A program made the translations under genes and the position numbers. From Microbacterium yannicii (GTDB taxonomy: Bacteria > Actinomycetota > Actinomycetes > Actinomycetales > Microbacteriaceae), in NCBI RefSeq assembly GCF_024055635.1, contig NZ_JAMXMB010000003.1, forward strand, positions 62,001-126,000: a stretch of 64,000 nt of DNA. Reading direction: 5' to 3'. Below the pieces are notes generated by a model. The model did no database searches, was not told where the DNA came from, and saw only the letters and a program-made list of their open reading frames with translations. Every line of letters starts with the position of its first letter. Position 1 is the first letter of the stretch. Below, piece after piece: positions 16,227-24,492 of this stretch.

Positions 16227-17426
16227 TGCGGTGATCGGCAGCGAGGACGCGGCGGGAAGCTGGGCGCTGACCGTCACGTGGTCCAGGGCGATGGCGATGG
16301 CGCCACGGGTCTCGGCCCATTCCCCGAAGGACGCGCCGACGATCTCAGGCAGCCCGTCGGCAGCGGGAAGCGCCGTGCGCTCGAGCGAGTGGCGCATCGG
16401 CGCCATCAGGATCTCGCCCGCCTGCCCCAGTTCACCGCCCACGACGATGACCTCGGGATCGAAGAGGTTGCACAGGCTCGCCGCGGCGATGCCGATGTGG
16501 CGGCCCGCGTCGGCGATCACGCGGCGCGCAGAACCGTCGCCGGCCTCGGCGGCGTGCAGCAGATCGCCGAGCCGGTGCATGCCCTCGCTCGGCGGGAACA
16601 GCGACAGCAGGGCAGGGCCGCCGGCATAGGTCTCGAGGCATCCGCGGTTGCTGCAGCGGCAGATGGGGCCGTTCTCGTCAAGGGTGACGTGACCGATCTG
16701 ACCCGCCTTGCCGTTGACGCCGCGGAACAGGTCGCCGCCGACGACCAGTCCGGCGCTGATGGTGTGGCCGACGCGGATGAAGACCGACGACGCGGCGGCG
16801 CGGCCGTTGCCCTCCCGCGCCTCGGCGAGCCCGCCGAGGTTGGCCTCGCTGTCGACGTGCACGGGGCGGCCGATGCGCACGGAGAGGCTCTCGGCGACGT
16901 CGACGCCTTCCCATCCCCGCAGCAGCCCGGGCGTGGACACCATGCCGGTGCGCGGATCGATCGGCGCGGGCAGTGCGAGGCCGACGGCGAGGAGGTCGGT
17001 GAGCGATCCGCCGAGCGACTCCATCATGTCGCCGAGCAGCAGCGCGAGGCGGTCGAGCTCCGAGTCGTGACGGTGGTCGAGGGGGAGCGGGAGCGAGGAC
17101 TGCGTGACGATCGTCCGAGCGGTGTCGGCGATCGCGATGTGGAGCTGCCGCGAGCTGTAGTGGACGCCGGCGACGAGACCCAGTCGACGGGCGAGCGACA
17201 CGAGGGTGGCCCGGCGGCCGCTGCTCGTGGTGAACGACGTGTGGAGCAGGCCCGACGCCGTCAGCTCTTTGACGATGTTCGACACCGTGGCGGGGGAGAG
17301 CCCGGTGCTGCCGGCGAGCTCGATCTGCGTGAGGCGGCCATGTCGCTTGAGCGACTCGACGACACGCGCGCGATTCGCCTCGCGCAGCGAGGTCTGCGAG
17401 CCCGGCGGAGCTTGACGGCGTGCCAC
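16224..17426 (-). CDS. ROK-family transcriptional repressor (XylR/NagC-like)
   Basis: A 400-residue regulator. An N-terminal winged helix (residues 15-65, with LTQIELAGSTGLSPATVSNIVKEL cut into recognition helix and wing) is followed by a ROK sugar-binding domain with GKAGQIGH near residue 240 and the zinc motif CRCSNRGCLE near 255. The ATP-binding DxGGT motif of ROK kinases is missing, so it is a repressor and not a kinase. GTG 17426 has TACAGT seven bases upstream. It heads the cassette-2 operon and is placed to control both sugar cassettes, with a sugar or sugar phosphate as inducer. Confidence 0.9.
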   Translation of the reverse strand: MARRQAPPGSQTSLREANRARVVESLKRHGRLTQIELAGSTGLSPATVSNIVKELTASGLLHTSFTTSSGRRATLVSLARRLGLVAGVHYSSRQLHIAIADTARTIVTQSSLPLPLDHRHDSELDRLALLLGDMMESLGGSLTDLLAVGLALPAPIDPRTGMVSTPGLLRGWEGVDVAESLSVRIGRPVHVDSEANLGGLAEAREGNGRAAASSVFIRVGHTISAGLVVGGDLFRGVNGKAGQIGHVTLDENGPICRCSNRGCLETYAGGPALLSLFPPSEGMHRLGDLLHAAEAGDGSARRVIADAGRHIGIAAASLCNLFDPEVIVVGGELGQAGEILMAPMRHSLERTALPAADGLPEIVGASFGEWAETRGAIAIALDHVTVSAQLPAASSLPITA

Positions 17427-17433
17427 AGGTCAC

Positions 17434-17460
17434 ACTGTAGTCCACGCCGCTCTGCGTGGA
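17434..17460 (-). promoter_or_regulatory. ROK promoter -10 with adjoining palindrome
   Basis: TACAGT (17434-17439, minus strand) lies seven bases before GTG 17426. Directly upstream, TCCACGC (17441-17447) and GCGTGGA (17454-17460) form a 7-6-7 inverted repeat placed between -10 and -35, a natural site for autorepression. Confidence 0.5.
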
Positions 17461-17479
17461 TCAGGCGGAGGCTTCTCGG

Positions 17480-17493
17480 ATGCCCCGGGGCAT
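17480..17493. promoter_or_regulatory. 14-bp perfect palindrome in the ROK/GlcD divergent region
   Basis: ATGCCCCGGGGCAT is fully self-complementary and sits midway between two divergent promoters. It may be an operator for either gene; the ligand is unknown. Confidence 0.4.
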
Positions 17494-17551
17494 TTCCCAG
17501 ATCGGCCGCGGGTTCGCGACACCACTGCCGATCGCGCCGCGCCACGAGGGC

Positions 17552-17557
17552 TAGCAT
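17552..17557 (+). promoter_or_regulatory. -10 (TAGCAT) of the GlcD-like oxidase gene
   Basis: TAGCAT ends nine bases before ATG 17567, with no Shine-Dalgarno sequence. A leaderless or near-leaderless start is likely. Confidence 0.5.
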
Positions 17558-17566
17558 CGGTACGCC

Positions 17567-18952
17567 ATGCACTCCGTCGTCGAGGCGCTTCGCGCCGCAC
17601 TGCCGCCGCACACCGTCGCCACCGATGCCGAGACCCTCGACAGACTCAGTCACGACGACGCCGAGTGGGCCGATTACGGGCTCCCCGCCGCCGCGGTGTT
17701 CGCGTCCAGCCTCGACGACGTGGTGGCGGCCGTCCGCCTCGCGGCGGAGCACGGCGTGACGATCGTTCCGCGCGGGGCCGGCACCGGTCTCTCGGGCGGC
17801 GCGAACGCGACGAGCGGATGCCTCGTCCTCTCGCTCGAGCGGATGACGCGCATCATCGAGGTCGACGCCGCGGAGCGGTATGCGATCGTCGAGGCGGGCG
17901 TGCTGAACGACGATCTGCGCCGGCACGTCGCGGCGCACGGGCTCTGGTACCCGCCCGACCCCGCGAGTCAGGCGATCTCGACCATCGGCGGGAACGTGGC
18001 GACCAACGCCGGCGGCATCTGCTGCGTGAAGTACGGGGTGACGCGCGACTACGTCATCGGCATGACGGTGGTGCTCGCCGATGGCAGCATCGCGAAGCTC
18101 GGCCGCACGACGGCAAAGGGCGTCACGGGGTACGACCTGACCGGGTTGTTCGTGGGATCAGAGGGCACGCTGGGCGTCATCGTCGACGTCACGGTGAAGC
18201 TGCGACCACTCGGCGGACGCGAGGAGCGCGCAATCGTCGGCTACTTCCGGACGCTGACGGATGCCGGACGCGCGGTCGCCGCCGTGACCGAAGCGGGCAT
18301 CGTGCCGTCGGCCCTCGAACTGATCGACCGCACGTGCCTGCACGCGGTGGCCCGGTGGCAGGGCTGGGACCTGCCCGAGGACGCGAACGCGCTGCTGCTG
18401 GCCAAGGTCGACGAGCCCGGCGCGCGCGGGGAGGAGCTCGCCGCCGCGATCGAGGCCCATTTCCGCACCGCGGGCGGCAGTCGCGTCGAGCGGGCGGAGG
18501 AGCCCGCCCACATCGACCAGCTGTTCGCGGCACGCCGACTCGCCTACCCCGCCCTGGAGCGGCTGGGGCCGGTGCTCACGGAGGACGTCTGCGTCCCGCG
18601 CGGCGCGGTTCCGGAGATGCTCGCGAGGATCGAGGCCGTGGCGGCCGACGCCGGCATCGTGATCGCCAACATCGCCCACGCGGGCGACGGCAATCTGCAC
18701 CCGCTGATCATCGCCCCGGAGGGCGACGATGAGGCCAAGGCACGCGCGAAAGCGGCGTTCGATCGCATCGTCGACGACTGCCGCGCGCTCGGCGGCACGG
18801 TCACCGGCGAGCACGGCGTGGGACTCCTGAAGCTCCTTGGTGCAGCCGAGGAGCTCAGCCCAGTGGTGCTGGGGCTGCACCGCGCGATCAAGCACGCCCT
18901 CGACCCGGCCGGGATCCTGAACCCCGGCAAGGCCTTCCCGAACGGAGACTGA
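17567..18952 (+). CDS. FAD-linked oxidase, GlcD/D-lactate dehydrogenase-like
   Basis: A 461-residue flavoprotein of the vanillyl-alcohol-oxidase/GlcD family. The FAD-binding PCMH domain shows VPRGAGTGLSGGAN (near residue 67) and STIGGNVATNAGG near 140, and the C-terminal cap has HAGDGNLHPLI near 365 with GEHGVGLLKL near 410. Such enzymes oxidise 2-hydroxy acids (glycolate, D-lactate, D-2-hydroxyglutarate) and pass electrons to quinone or an iron-sulfur partner. No GlcE or GlcF partner is adjacent, which favours a stand-alone D-lactate-type dehydrogenase. It is followed after one base by a hydrolase gene. Confidence 0.87.
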   Translation: MHSVVEALRAALPPHTVATDAETLDRLSHDDAEWADYGLPAAAVFASSLDDVVAAVRLAAEHGVTIVPRGAGTGLSGGANATSGCLVLSLERMTRIIEVDAAERYAIVEAGVLNDDLRRHVAAHGLWYPPDPASQAISTIGGNVATNAGGICCVKYGVTRDYVIGMTVVLADGSIAKLGRTTAKGVTGYDLTGLFVGSEGTLGVIVDVTVKLRPLGGREERAIVGYFRTLTDAGRAVAAVTEAGIVPSALELIDRTCLHAVARWQGWDLPEDANALLLAKVDEPGARGEELAAAIEAHFRTAGGSRVERAEEPAHIDQLFAARRLAYPALERLGPVLTEDVCVPRGAVPEMLARIEAVAADAGIVIANIAHAGDGNLHPLIIAPEGDDEAKARAKAAFDRIVDDCRALGGTVTGEHGVGLLKLLGAAEELSPVVLGLHRAIKHALDPAGILNPGKAFPNGD

Positions 18953-18953
18953 G

Positions 18954-19760
18954 ATGCCCGCGATCCACGCAGATGACGGCGTGCGGCTGCACTACGAGGA
19001 GTCCGGCGATGCGGCCGGCCGCCCGGTCGTGCTGCTGGCCGGGTTCAAGGCGGCGGCCACCAGCTGGCGTCACCAGGTGCCGGCGCTCGAGCGCGCCGGC
19101 TATCGGGTGCTGTCGGTGGACCTGCGAGGGCACGGCGCCGCCGAGCGGCCGGCCGCCGGTGTCGACATGGCCCGCCGCGGCCTCGACATCCGCGACGCGC
19201 TCGCGGCCCTCGACGTGACGGGGGCCGTGCTGGTGGGCGGGTCGATGGGAGCGAGCAGCATCTGGTCGTACCTCGGTCAGGAAGGCTCTGAGCGTGTCGC
19301 CGCCGTCGTATCGGTCGACCAGACGCCGAAGATGCTGAACACGGCGGGCTGGCCCTACGGCTTCTACGGCTACACCGAGCAGAACGTCGACACCTACTTC
19401 GCGGCGGGCATCCCGCAGACGGGGCACGGCACGCCGATGCTCCGACGCGGCATGCGCCTCGTGCGGCTGCTGCAGGCCATGAAGGGCGGGGAGCGCGAAC
19501 TCACCCCGGGCGAGCTGACGCTGCTGAACGACCACGCCAGGGCGGACTGGCGGCCGGTGATCGCCGCCACGAAGGTGCCGGTGCTCTTCGTGGCGGGCGC
19601 CGAGAGCGAGTTCTGGCCGAGCGCGCACGCCGCGGCCTCGGCCGCACTCGCGCCCCGCGGTTCGTCGGCGGTGATCGTGCGCGACGGTCATGCGGCGAAC
19701 ATCGAACAGCCGACGGCGTTCAACGCCGGACTGCTCGGCTTCCTCGCGCAGCTGCGCTGA
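18954..19760 (+). CDS. Alpha/beta hydrolase
   Basis: A 268-residue alpha/beta hydrolase with the oxyanion segment VVLLAGFKAAATSW, the strand SVDLRGHGAAERP, nucleophile elbow GGSMGAS (Ser near residue 97) and a C-terminal catalytic His in RDGHAANIEQP near 245. It resembles non-heme peroxidase and esterase-like members; the substrate is unknown. GGAGACTGAG precedes ATG 18954, one base after the stop of the oxidase gene, so the two are co-transcribed, although a shared pathway is not evident. Confidence 0.85.
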   Translation: MPAIHADDGVRLHYEESGDAAGRPVVLLAGFKAAATSWRHQVPALERAGYRVLSVDLRGHGAAERPAAGVDMARRGLDIRDALAALDVTGAVLVGGSMGASSIWSYLGQEGSERVAAVVSVDQTPKMLNTAGWPYGFYGYTEQNVDTYFAAGIPQTGHGTPMLRRGMRLVRLLQAMKGGERELTPGELTLLNDHARADWRPVIAATKVPVLFVAGAESEFWPSAHAAASAALAPRGSSAVIVRDGHAANIEQPTAFNAGLLGFLAQLR

Positions 19761-19772
19761 CCCCCGGTGACG

Positions 19773-19791
19773 CCGCCCGCCTCACGGGCGG
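19773..19791. terminator. Bidirectional terminator hairpin
   Basis: CCGCCCG (19773-19779) and CGGGCGG (19785-19791) with a 5-nt loop lie in the 52-bp gap between convergent genes. Confidence 0.55.
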
Positions 19792-19812
19792 AGGCAGCGC
19801 AGCGCGCCGCAC

Positions 19813-21048
19813 CTACTCGCGCAGGCGCACCAGCCGCTCATGCCCGGTCTCTTCGAGTTCGGCGATCGACTCGCGCGCCTTCACGAAGTCATTGAACGAG
19901 CGATAGCCCAGCGCCTTTTCACTGAACGACGGGTCCATACGCCGCATGTGGGTCTTGACCGCCGAGCTGTGCAGCCACTCCGAGTCGTCGTTCTTGTCGT
20001 GACCGAGCCGGAGCGCCCGCTCCAGCAGACGCGTCGCCGTCTCCTGCGGATCCTCGGCAGGCTCTTCGACCGGCTGCGGCGGCTCGGGTGCCGCCGGCTC
20101 AACGCTCGCCGCGACCGTCTTCGACGACGCGCGGCGATTCGTGCGCTTGGGAGGGGCAGCGGTCTCCAGCGCCTCGTTGAGCGCCGCCTCGATCTCGGGC
20201 GCCGACGGCGGCGGGGTCGCCACTGTCGTGTCGTCCGCGGGGGCGGTGACGGTGGGGGCCTCGGACGTGACGACCTCGGGCGCCACGGCCTCTTGAGCCG
20301 CGGCATCCGTCGCCTTGCCCGCTCCGCGTCGTCCCCCCGAGCGCGGCGCGGAGGCGGCCGCAGCAGCGGTGCCCGTCTCCTTCGCCTTCGTCCCACGGGT
20401 CGAGGCGGCCTTCGCCTTCGCCGGCGCCTTCTCGAGAGCCTTCTCCGGCGCCTTGACCGCCTTGGCAGGCTCGCGCGAGAACCGCGGCACCCCCGGCAGC
20501 GAGTCGTATGCCTCGAACTCGTCGCACGCGGCGGCGAGCGACTTGGCGGTCGACCCGGCTACGCCGACGCCCACCACGTAGCGGCCGAGTCGCTTGCAAC
20601 GCTGGGCGAGGGGGACGTAGTCCGAGTCGCCCGCGACGATGACGACGTGCGTCAGGTCGGGCAGCCGGAACATGTCTTCGACGGCGTCCACCGCGAGGCG
20701 GATGTCGGCGCCGTTCTTGGCGTAGGCGGCCGCGGGAAAGAGCTGCACCAGGTCGACCGCACGGGCGACGAGCTGCGACCGGTAGATCGCGTTGACGGGG
20801 GCCGACCAGTCGGCGTAGGCGCGCGTGAGCACCAGCGTGCCGAAGGATGCCGCGAAGTCGATGATCGCGCCGACATCGATCGTCGCTGCCGAGAGGCGCT
20901 CGGCGATCTCGGGATCGGCGGGATTGTCGGCGATGCGCTGGCGGTCGCGCGAGTATGAGTTGCGGCCGTGGACGCGGTCGTACCACGACATCACGATGTT
21001 GTCGAAATCGAGATACACCGCGACGCGGGCGTTCTGAAGATCGGGCAT
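19813..21048 (-). CDS. NYN-domain (PIN-like) nuclease with C-terminal OST-HTH/LOTUS domain
   Basis: A 411-residue protein. The NYN domain (about 1-180) has the catalytic acidic residues in VYLDFDNIVMSW near residue 10 and VIVAGDSDYVPLAQRCK near 130. A long Ala/Pro/Lys-rich low-complexity linker (about 190-335) leads to a C-terminal OST-HTH (LOTUS) domain with DPSFSEKALGYRSFNDFVK near 375, an RNA-binding module. Domain order matches the Limkain-b1-like group, suggesting an RNA-targeting endonuclease. ATG 21048 is chosen because the upstream oxidoreductase stop at 21050 leaves a one-base gap; the two are co-transcribed. Confidence 0.85.
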   Translation of the reverse strand: MPDLQNARVAVYLDFDNIVMSWYDRVHGRNSYSRDRQRIADNPADPEIAERLSAATIDVGAIIDFAASFGTLVLTRAYADWSAPVNAIYRSQLVARAVDLVQLFPAAAYAKNGADIRLAVDAVEDMFRLPDLTHVVIVAGDSDYVPLAQRCKRLGRYVVGVGVAGSTAKSLAAACDEFEAYDSLPGVPRFSREPAKAVKAPEKALEKAPAKAKAASTRGTKAKETGTAAAAASAPRSGGRRGAGKATDAAAQEAVAPEVVTSEAPTVTAPADDTTVATPPPSAPEIEAALNEALETAAPPKRTNRRASSKTVAASVEPAAPEPPQPVEEPAEDPQETATRLLERALRLGHDKNDDSEWLHSSAVKTHMRRMDPSFSEKALGYRSFNDFVKARESIAELEETGHERLVRLRE

Positions 21049-21049
21049 G

Positions 21050-22087
21050 TCAGTCCTCCCCGGGGTAGTGCACGCCGACGAGCGTGCGGATCTCATCGAG
21101 CGTCTCCATGATCGCGACGGTCTCGTCGATCGGCAGGACGTCGGAATCGGTGCGACCCTCTGCGAGATAGCGCCCGGCAGCGAGCGCCTGGTACTGCATC
21201 CCGCGGCCTTCGATCTTGGAGACGTAGTCCTCGAGGACGGTGCCGTCGGGGGAGACGACGCGGAAGGAGGTCGGCGTGTACCAAACCCGGGCGATCTCGA
21301 GGCGGGCCTCGGTTCCGATGATCGCGGCAGTGTTCGGACCGGCAGCGCGAGAGGCCGACAGCGTCGTCGAGAGCGCGCCGGATTCGTGGGCCATGATCGT
21401 GGCGATCTCGGTGTCGGCTCCGGTGTCGCCCAGGCGTGCGGACGCGACGATCGACAGCGGCTCGCCGAGGATGTCCCATGCGAACGACACCGGGTAGATT
21501 CCGAGGTCGAGCAGTGCGCCGCCGCCGAGTGCGAGGTCGTTGAGCCGGTGGGTGGGATCGCTCGTGATCCGCTGGGTGTGATCGGCGGTGACGGCGCGGA
21601 TCTCGCCGAGCGCGCCGGATGCCACGATCTCCCGGATGCGGACCATGTGGGGCAGGTACCGCGTCCACATGGCCTCCATCGCGAGCAGGCCGCGGTCGGC
21701 CGCGGCGTCGCGGACCGCTGCGGCTTCGGCGGCGTTCAGCGTGAACGGCTTCTCGACGAGAACGTGCTTCCCCGCCTCCAGCGCCATCAGGGCGTTGGCG
21801 GCGTGCATCGGATGCGGCGTCGCGATGTAGACGATGTCGACGTCGGGATCGGCGACCAGGTCCTCGTAGGAGCCGTGGGCATGGGGGATGGCGAAGTCGG
21901 CGGCGAAGGCATCCGCGGTCTCGCGCCGGCGGGATCCGACGGCGGCGACATCGAGCCCGGCGGTGCGCAGATCGCTCGTGAACGCCCGTGCGATGCCACC
22001 GGGTCCGAGGATGCCCCAGCGGGGGGACGATGGTCCGGCGGACGGCCGGTCCGATGAGAGGCCCGGTGAGGGGGACGTCGAGGTCAT
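21050..22087 (-). CDS. Gfo/Idh/MocA-family NAD(P)-dependent oxidoreductase
   Basis: A 345-residue dehydrogenase. After a 20-residue Ser/Pro-rich leader comes the Rossmann motif WGILGPGGIARAF (near residue 25), then TPHPMHAANALMALEAGKH and the catalytic VEKPFTLN near residue 125. The C-terminal half is the usual beta-sheet substrate domain with GGGALLDLGIYPVSFA. Members oxidise sugars, inositols or bile pigments; the substrate is not predictable here. TAGCCT six bases before ATG 22087 marks a leaderless promoter. It is first in an operon with the NYN nuclease. Confidence 0.88.
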   Translation of the reverse strand: MTSTSPSPGLSSDRPSAGPSSPRWGILGPGGIARAFTSDLRTAGLDVAAVGSRRRETADAFAADFAIPHAHGSYEDLVADPDVDIVYIATPHPMHAANALMALEAGKHVLVEKPFTLNAAEAAAVRDAAADRGLLAMEAMWTRYLPHMVRIREIVASGALGEIRAVTADHTQRITSDPTHRLNDLALGGGALLDLGIYPVSFAWDILGEPLSIVASARLGDTGADTEIATIMAHESGALSTTLSASRAAGPNTAAIIGTEARLEIARVWYTPTSFRVVSPDGTVLEDYVSKIEGRGMQYQALAAGRYLAEGRTDSDVLPIDETVAIMETLDEIRTLVGVHYPGED

Positions 22088-22093
22088 GAGACG

Positions 22094-22099
22094 AGGCTA
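22094..22099 (-). promoter_or_regulatory. Leaderless -10 (TAGCCT) of the Gfo/Idh gene
   Basis: TAGCCT on the minus strand ends six bases before ATG 22087; no Shine-Dalgarno sequence is present. Confidence 0.6.
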
Positions 22100-22127
22100 C
22101 TGGCGCGAGAGCGCCTGCGCCTGTCGG

Positions 22128-23516
22128 CTACCCGGCGACGGTCGCGGGCACACGCGTCGCGTCGGCGCTCTCGCCGATCCCGTCGAGAGCGCGCGCGAGG
22201 TCGTCGACGATGTCGCGCGCATCCTCCAGCCCGATCGACAGGCGCACCGTCGTCGGTCCGATGTGCGCTTCGGCGAGCTGCGTCGGCGACATGTGGCTGT
22301 GCGTCATCGAGGCGGGGTGGGCGACGAGGCTGCGGGCGTCGCCGATGTTGGCGACGAGCCGTACGACCTGCAACCGCGAGATGAACGCCTCGACGAGGCG
22401 GAAGTCGGCCTCCGGGTCGCCGGTCGCCGGCAGGTCGAACGCGAAGACCGAGCTGACGCCGCGGGGCAGGTAGGTCTGCGCCTGCCCGCGCCACGGGCTC
22501 GAATCGAGGCCGGGGTGGTGCACCCGCGCGACGGCGGGGTGCGTCTCGAGGTACCGCGCGACAGCGAGGGCGCTCTCGGTGTGGCGCTGCATGCGCAGGT
22601 CGAGCGTCTCCAGGCCCTGCAGCAGCTGGAAGGCGTTGAAGGCCGACAGCGAAGGTCCCAGGTCGTGGACGTACTTCGTCTTGACCAGGGCGATGTAGGG
22701 CGAGCCGGTCTCTCCGAAGCGCTCGACGAGGCTTCCGTCCGGAACGCGCGGGTACGTCTGCGTCAGCTGGGGCCACCGCTCCGGCTCGGCGCTGAAGTCG
22801 AACGTGCCGAGGTCGACGACGACGCCGCCCAGCGACGTGCCGTGGCCGCCGAGGAACTTCGTCGCGGAGTGCACCACGATGTCGGCGCCGAAGTCCTTCG
22901 CGCGCTGCAGGTACGGCGTCGCGACGGTGTTGTCTATCACGAGCGGCACGCCAGCCTGCTGGGCCACCGTGGCGACGGCCCCGAGGTCGAGCACCTGAGC
23001 GATGGGGTTCGAGATGGACTCGGCGAACAGCGCCCGGGTGGTGGGGCGGACCGCGGCCGACCACGCATCGATGTCGTCCTGGTCGACGAAGGTGACCTCG
23101 ATGCCCCAGTCGGCGAACGTGTCCTGCAGGAGGTCCACCGTGCCGCCGTACAGCTGGCGCGCGGCGACGATGTGCTCGCCCTGCTTGGCGAGGGCGAGCA
23201 GAGCCACCGCGACGGCCGCCTGACCGGATGCCACACCCGCGGCGCCGATGCCGCCTTCGAGCTCGGCCACGCGGCGCTCGAACACGAGCACGGTGGGGTT
23301 GGCGGCGCGACTGTAGATGTTGCCGTCCTTGCGCAGCGCGAAGAGGTCGCGCGCCTCCGCGAGCGAGCGGAACTCGAAGCCATTGGACTGGTGGATGGCC
23401 GGAACGGCGGTGTTCTCAGCCACGCTGGAGTCGAACCCCGCCTGCACCTGAGCCGTCGCGAACGAGCGAGGGGCGGCCTGGCGAGGCGAGGGATCGTTGT
23501 CGGTGGCACGAGGCAT
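22128..23516 (-). CDS. metY: O-acetylhomoserine sulfhydrylase (MetY)
   Basis: A 462-residue PLP enzyme of the Cys/Met metabolism family that makes homocysteine from O-acetylhomoserine and sulfide. Visible are FATAQVQAGFDSS, YSRAANPTVLVFERRVAELEGG, the ASGQAAVAVALLAL helix, VIDNTVATPYLQRA and the PLP-lysine motif HSATKFLGGHGTSLGG, with HPASMTHSHMS near the C-terminus typical of MetY over MetB. ATG 23516 is preferred over the in-frame ATG at 23525 because GACAAT ends seven bases before it. Divergent from a sulfurtransferase gene, so the pair forms a small sulfur-metabolism locus. No SAM riboswitch is recognisable upstream. Confidence 0.9.
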   Translation of the reverse strand: MPRATDNDPSPRQAAPRSFATAQVQAGFDSSVAENTAVPAIHQSNGFEFRSLAEARDLFALRKDGNIYSRAANPTVLVFERRVAELEGGIGAAGVASGQAAVAVALLALAKQGEHIVAARQLYGGTVDLLQDTFADWGIEVTFVDQDDIDAWSAAVRPTTRALFAESISNPIAQVLDLGAVATVAQQAGVPLVIDNTVATPYLQRAKDFGADIVVHSATKFLGGHGTSLGGVVVDLGTFDFSAEPERWPQLTQTYPRVPDGSLVERFGETGSPYIALVKTKYVHDLGPSLSAFNAFQLLQGLETLDLRMQRHTESALAVARYLETHPAVARVHHPGLDSSPWRGQAQTYLPRGVSSVFAFDLPATGDPEADFRLVEAFISRLQVVRLVANIGDARSLVAHPASMTHSHMSPTQLAEAHIGPTTVRLSIGLEDARDIVDDLARALDGIGESADATRVPATVAG

Positions 23517-23523
23517 GCTGACC

Positions 23524-23529
23524 ATTGTC
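23524..23529 (-). promoter_or_regulatory. Putative leaderless -10 (GACAAT) of metY
   Basis: GACAAT (minus strand) ends seven bases before ATG 23516. The match to TANNNT is one base short. Confidence 0.35.
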
Positions 23530-23619
23530 GAGCCGCGCGGCCTGCGCCGCCGCGTCGTGTGTCGAACTGTTGCATCGGCGGCCCTGACCCGGCCGTGCGG
23601 CGGTAGCCCGCGCGCGGGC

Positions 23620-23625
23620 GAGAAT
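23620..23625 (+). promoter_or_regulatory. Putative leaderless -10 (GAGAAT) of the sulfurtransferase gene
   Basis: GAGAAT ends six bases before GTG 23632, the same hexamer and spacing seen before the ligase gene at 2281. Confidence 0.45.
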
Positions 23626-23631
23626 AGACAG

Positions 23632-24483
23632 GTGGCGCAGCTGATCACCCCCCGAGAACTCGACCGCCTTCTGCGCACCGGCAGTGTGCGCGTGCTCGAC
23701 GTCCGCTACCGGCTCGACCACCCGGACGGCAGCGCCGAGCACCTCGACGGCCACGTTCCCGGCGCCGTCTACGTCGACATGGAGACGGAGCTGTCGCGCC
23801 ACGGCCGGCCCGAGGACGGCCGTCACCCGCTGCCGCCGACCGACGCTCTGCAGGCGGCGGCGCGGCGCTGGGGCATCCATGACGGCGACACCGTCGTCAT
23901 CTACGACGACGACCGGTCACTGGGCGCCTCTCGGGCGTGGTGGCTGCTCACCCGCTCAGGCCTGGTCGATGTGCGACTCCTCGACGGCGGGCTGCGGGCG
24001 TGGATCGCCGCCGGCCTGCCGCTCGAGACCGGCCCCGTGGTGCCCGAGTCGGGGGATGTCTCGCTCGCTCCCATCGCCGAGCCGGTGCTGTCCATCGACG
24101 AGGCGGCGGCGCTCGCCGCCTCGGGAGTGCTCATCGACGTGCGCGCCGCGGAGCGGTACCGGGGCGAGGTCGAGCCGGTCGATCCGATCGCGGGCCACAT
24201 CCCGGGCGCGGCGAACCTTCCGACCGGCGCCTACATGGACGGTGAGCGGTTCCGGGATGCCGCGAGCCTGCGTGAGCTGTTCCGCGGCGTCGGCATCGTC
24301 GACGGCGTCGCCGCGGCGGCGTACTGCGGCTCCGGCGTCACGGCCGCGCAGGCGGTGTTCGCGGCCGAGCTCGCGGGGCTGCGGCTCGGCATCTACCCCG
24401 GCTCGTGGAGCCAGTGGACGAACACCCCGGGACGCCCGATCGCGACCGGCGCCGCGCCCGCGGAGATCACCGCCACGGTGTGA
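23632..24483 (+). CDS. sseA: Two-domain rhodanese, thiosulfate/3-mercaptopyruvate sulfurtransferase
   Basis: A 283-residue protein with tandem rhodanese domains. The N-terminal domain (about 1-130) has LDVRYRLDHP and HVPGAVYVDME but carries Asp in place of the active cysteine (VIYDDDRSLGAS), as usual. The C-terminal domain (about 145-275) holds the catalytic Cys in AAYCGSGVTA near residue 231. It transfers sulfane sulfur from thiosulfate or mercaptopyruvate to cyanide, thiols or proteins. GTG 23632 is supported by the upstream GAGAAT hexamer. Its divergence from metY is consistent with sulfur metabolism. Confidence 0.88.
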   Translation: MAQLITPRELDRLLRTGSVRVLDVRYRLDHPDGSAEHLDGHVPGAVYVDMETELSRHGRPEDGRHPLPPTDALQAAARRWGIHDGDTVVIYDDDRSLGASRAWWLLTRSGLVDVRLLDGGLRAWIAAGLPLETGPVVPESGDVSLAPIAEPVLSIDEAAALAASGVLIDVRAAERYRGEVEPVDPIAGHIPGAANLPTGAYMDGERFRDAASLRELFRGVGIVDGVAAAAYCGSGVTAAQAVFAAELAGLRLGIYPGSWSQWTNTPGRPIATGAAPAEITATV

Positions 24484-24492
24484 TCGCGGCGG

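Noticed and set aside
17633..17650. CCCTCGACAGACTCAGTC in the GlcD-like gene as another palindrome copy
   Set aside because: It differs inside the core and lacks complementary arms; it encodes an ordinary helix (TLDRLSHDD) of the oxidase.
15294..17759. 821-codon open frame opposite the binding protein and ROK genes
   Set aside because: Low-complexity Arg/Gly/Asp product, spans two clear genes and an intergenic control region on the other strand; no start signal.
23526..23631. SAM or cobalamin riboswitch upstream of metY
   Set aside because: Only about 100 bp separate the divergent genes, both starts look leaderless, and no conserved riboswitch core is visible.
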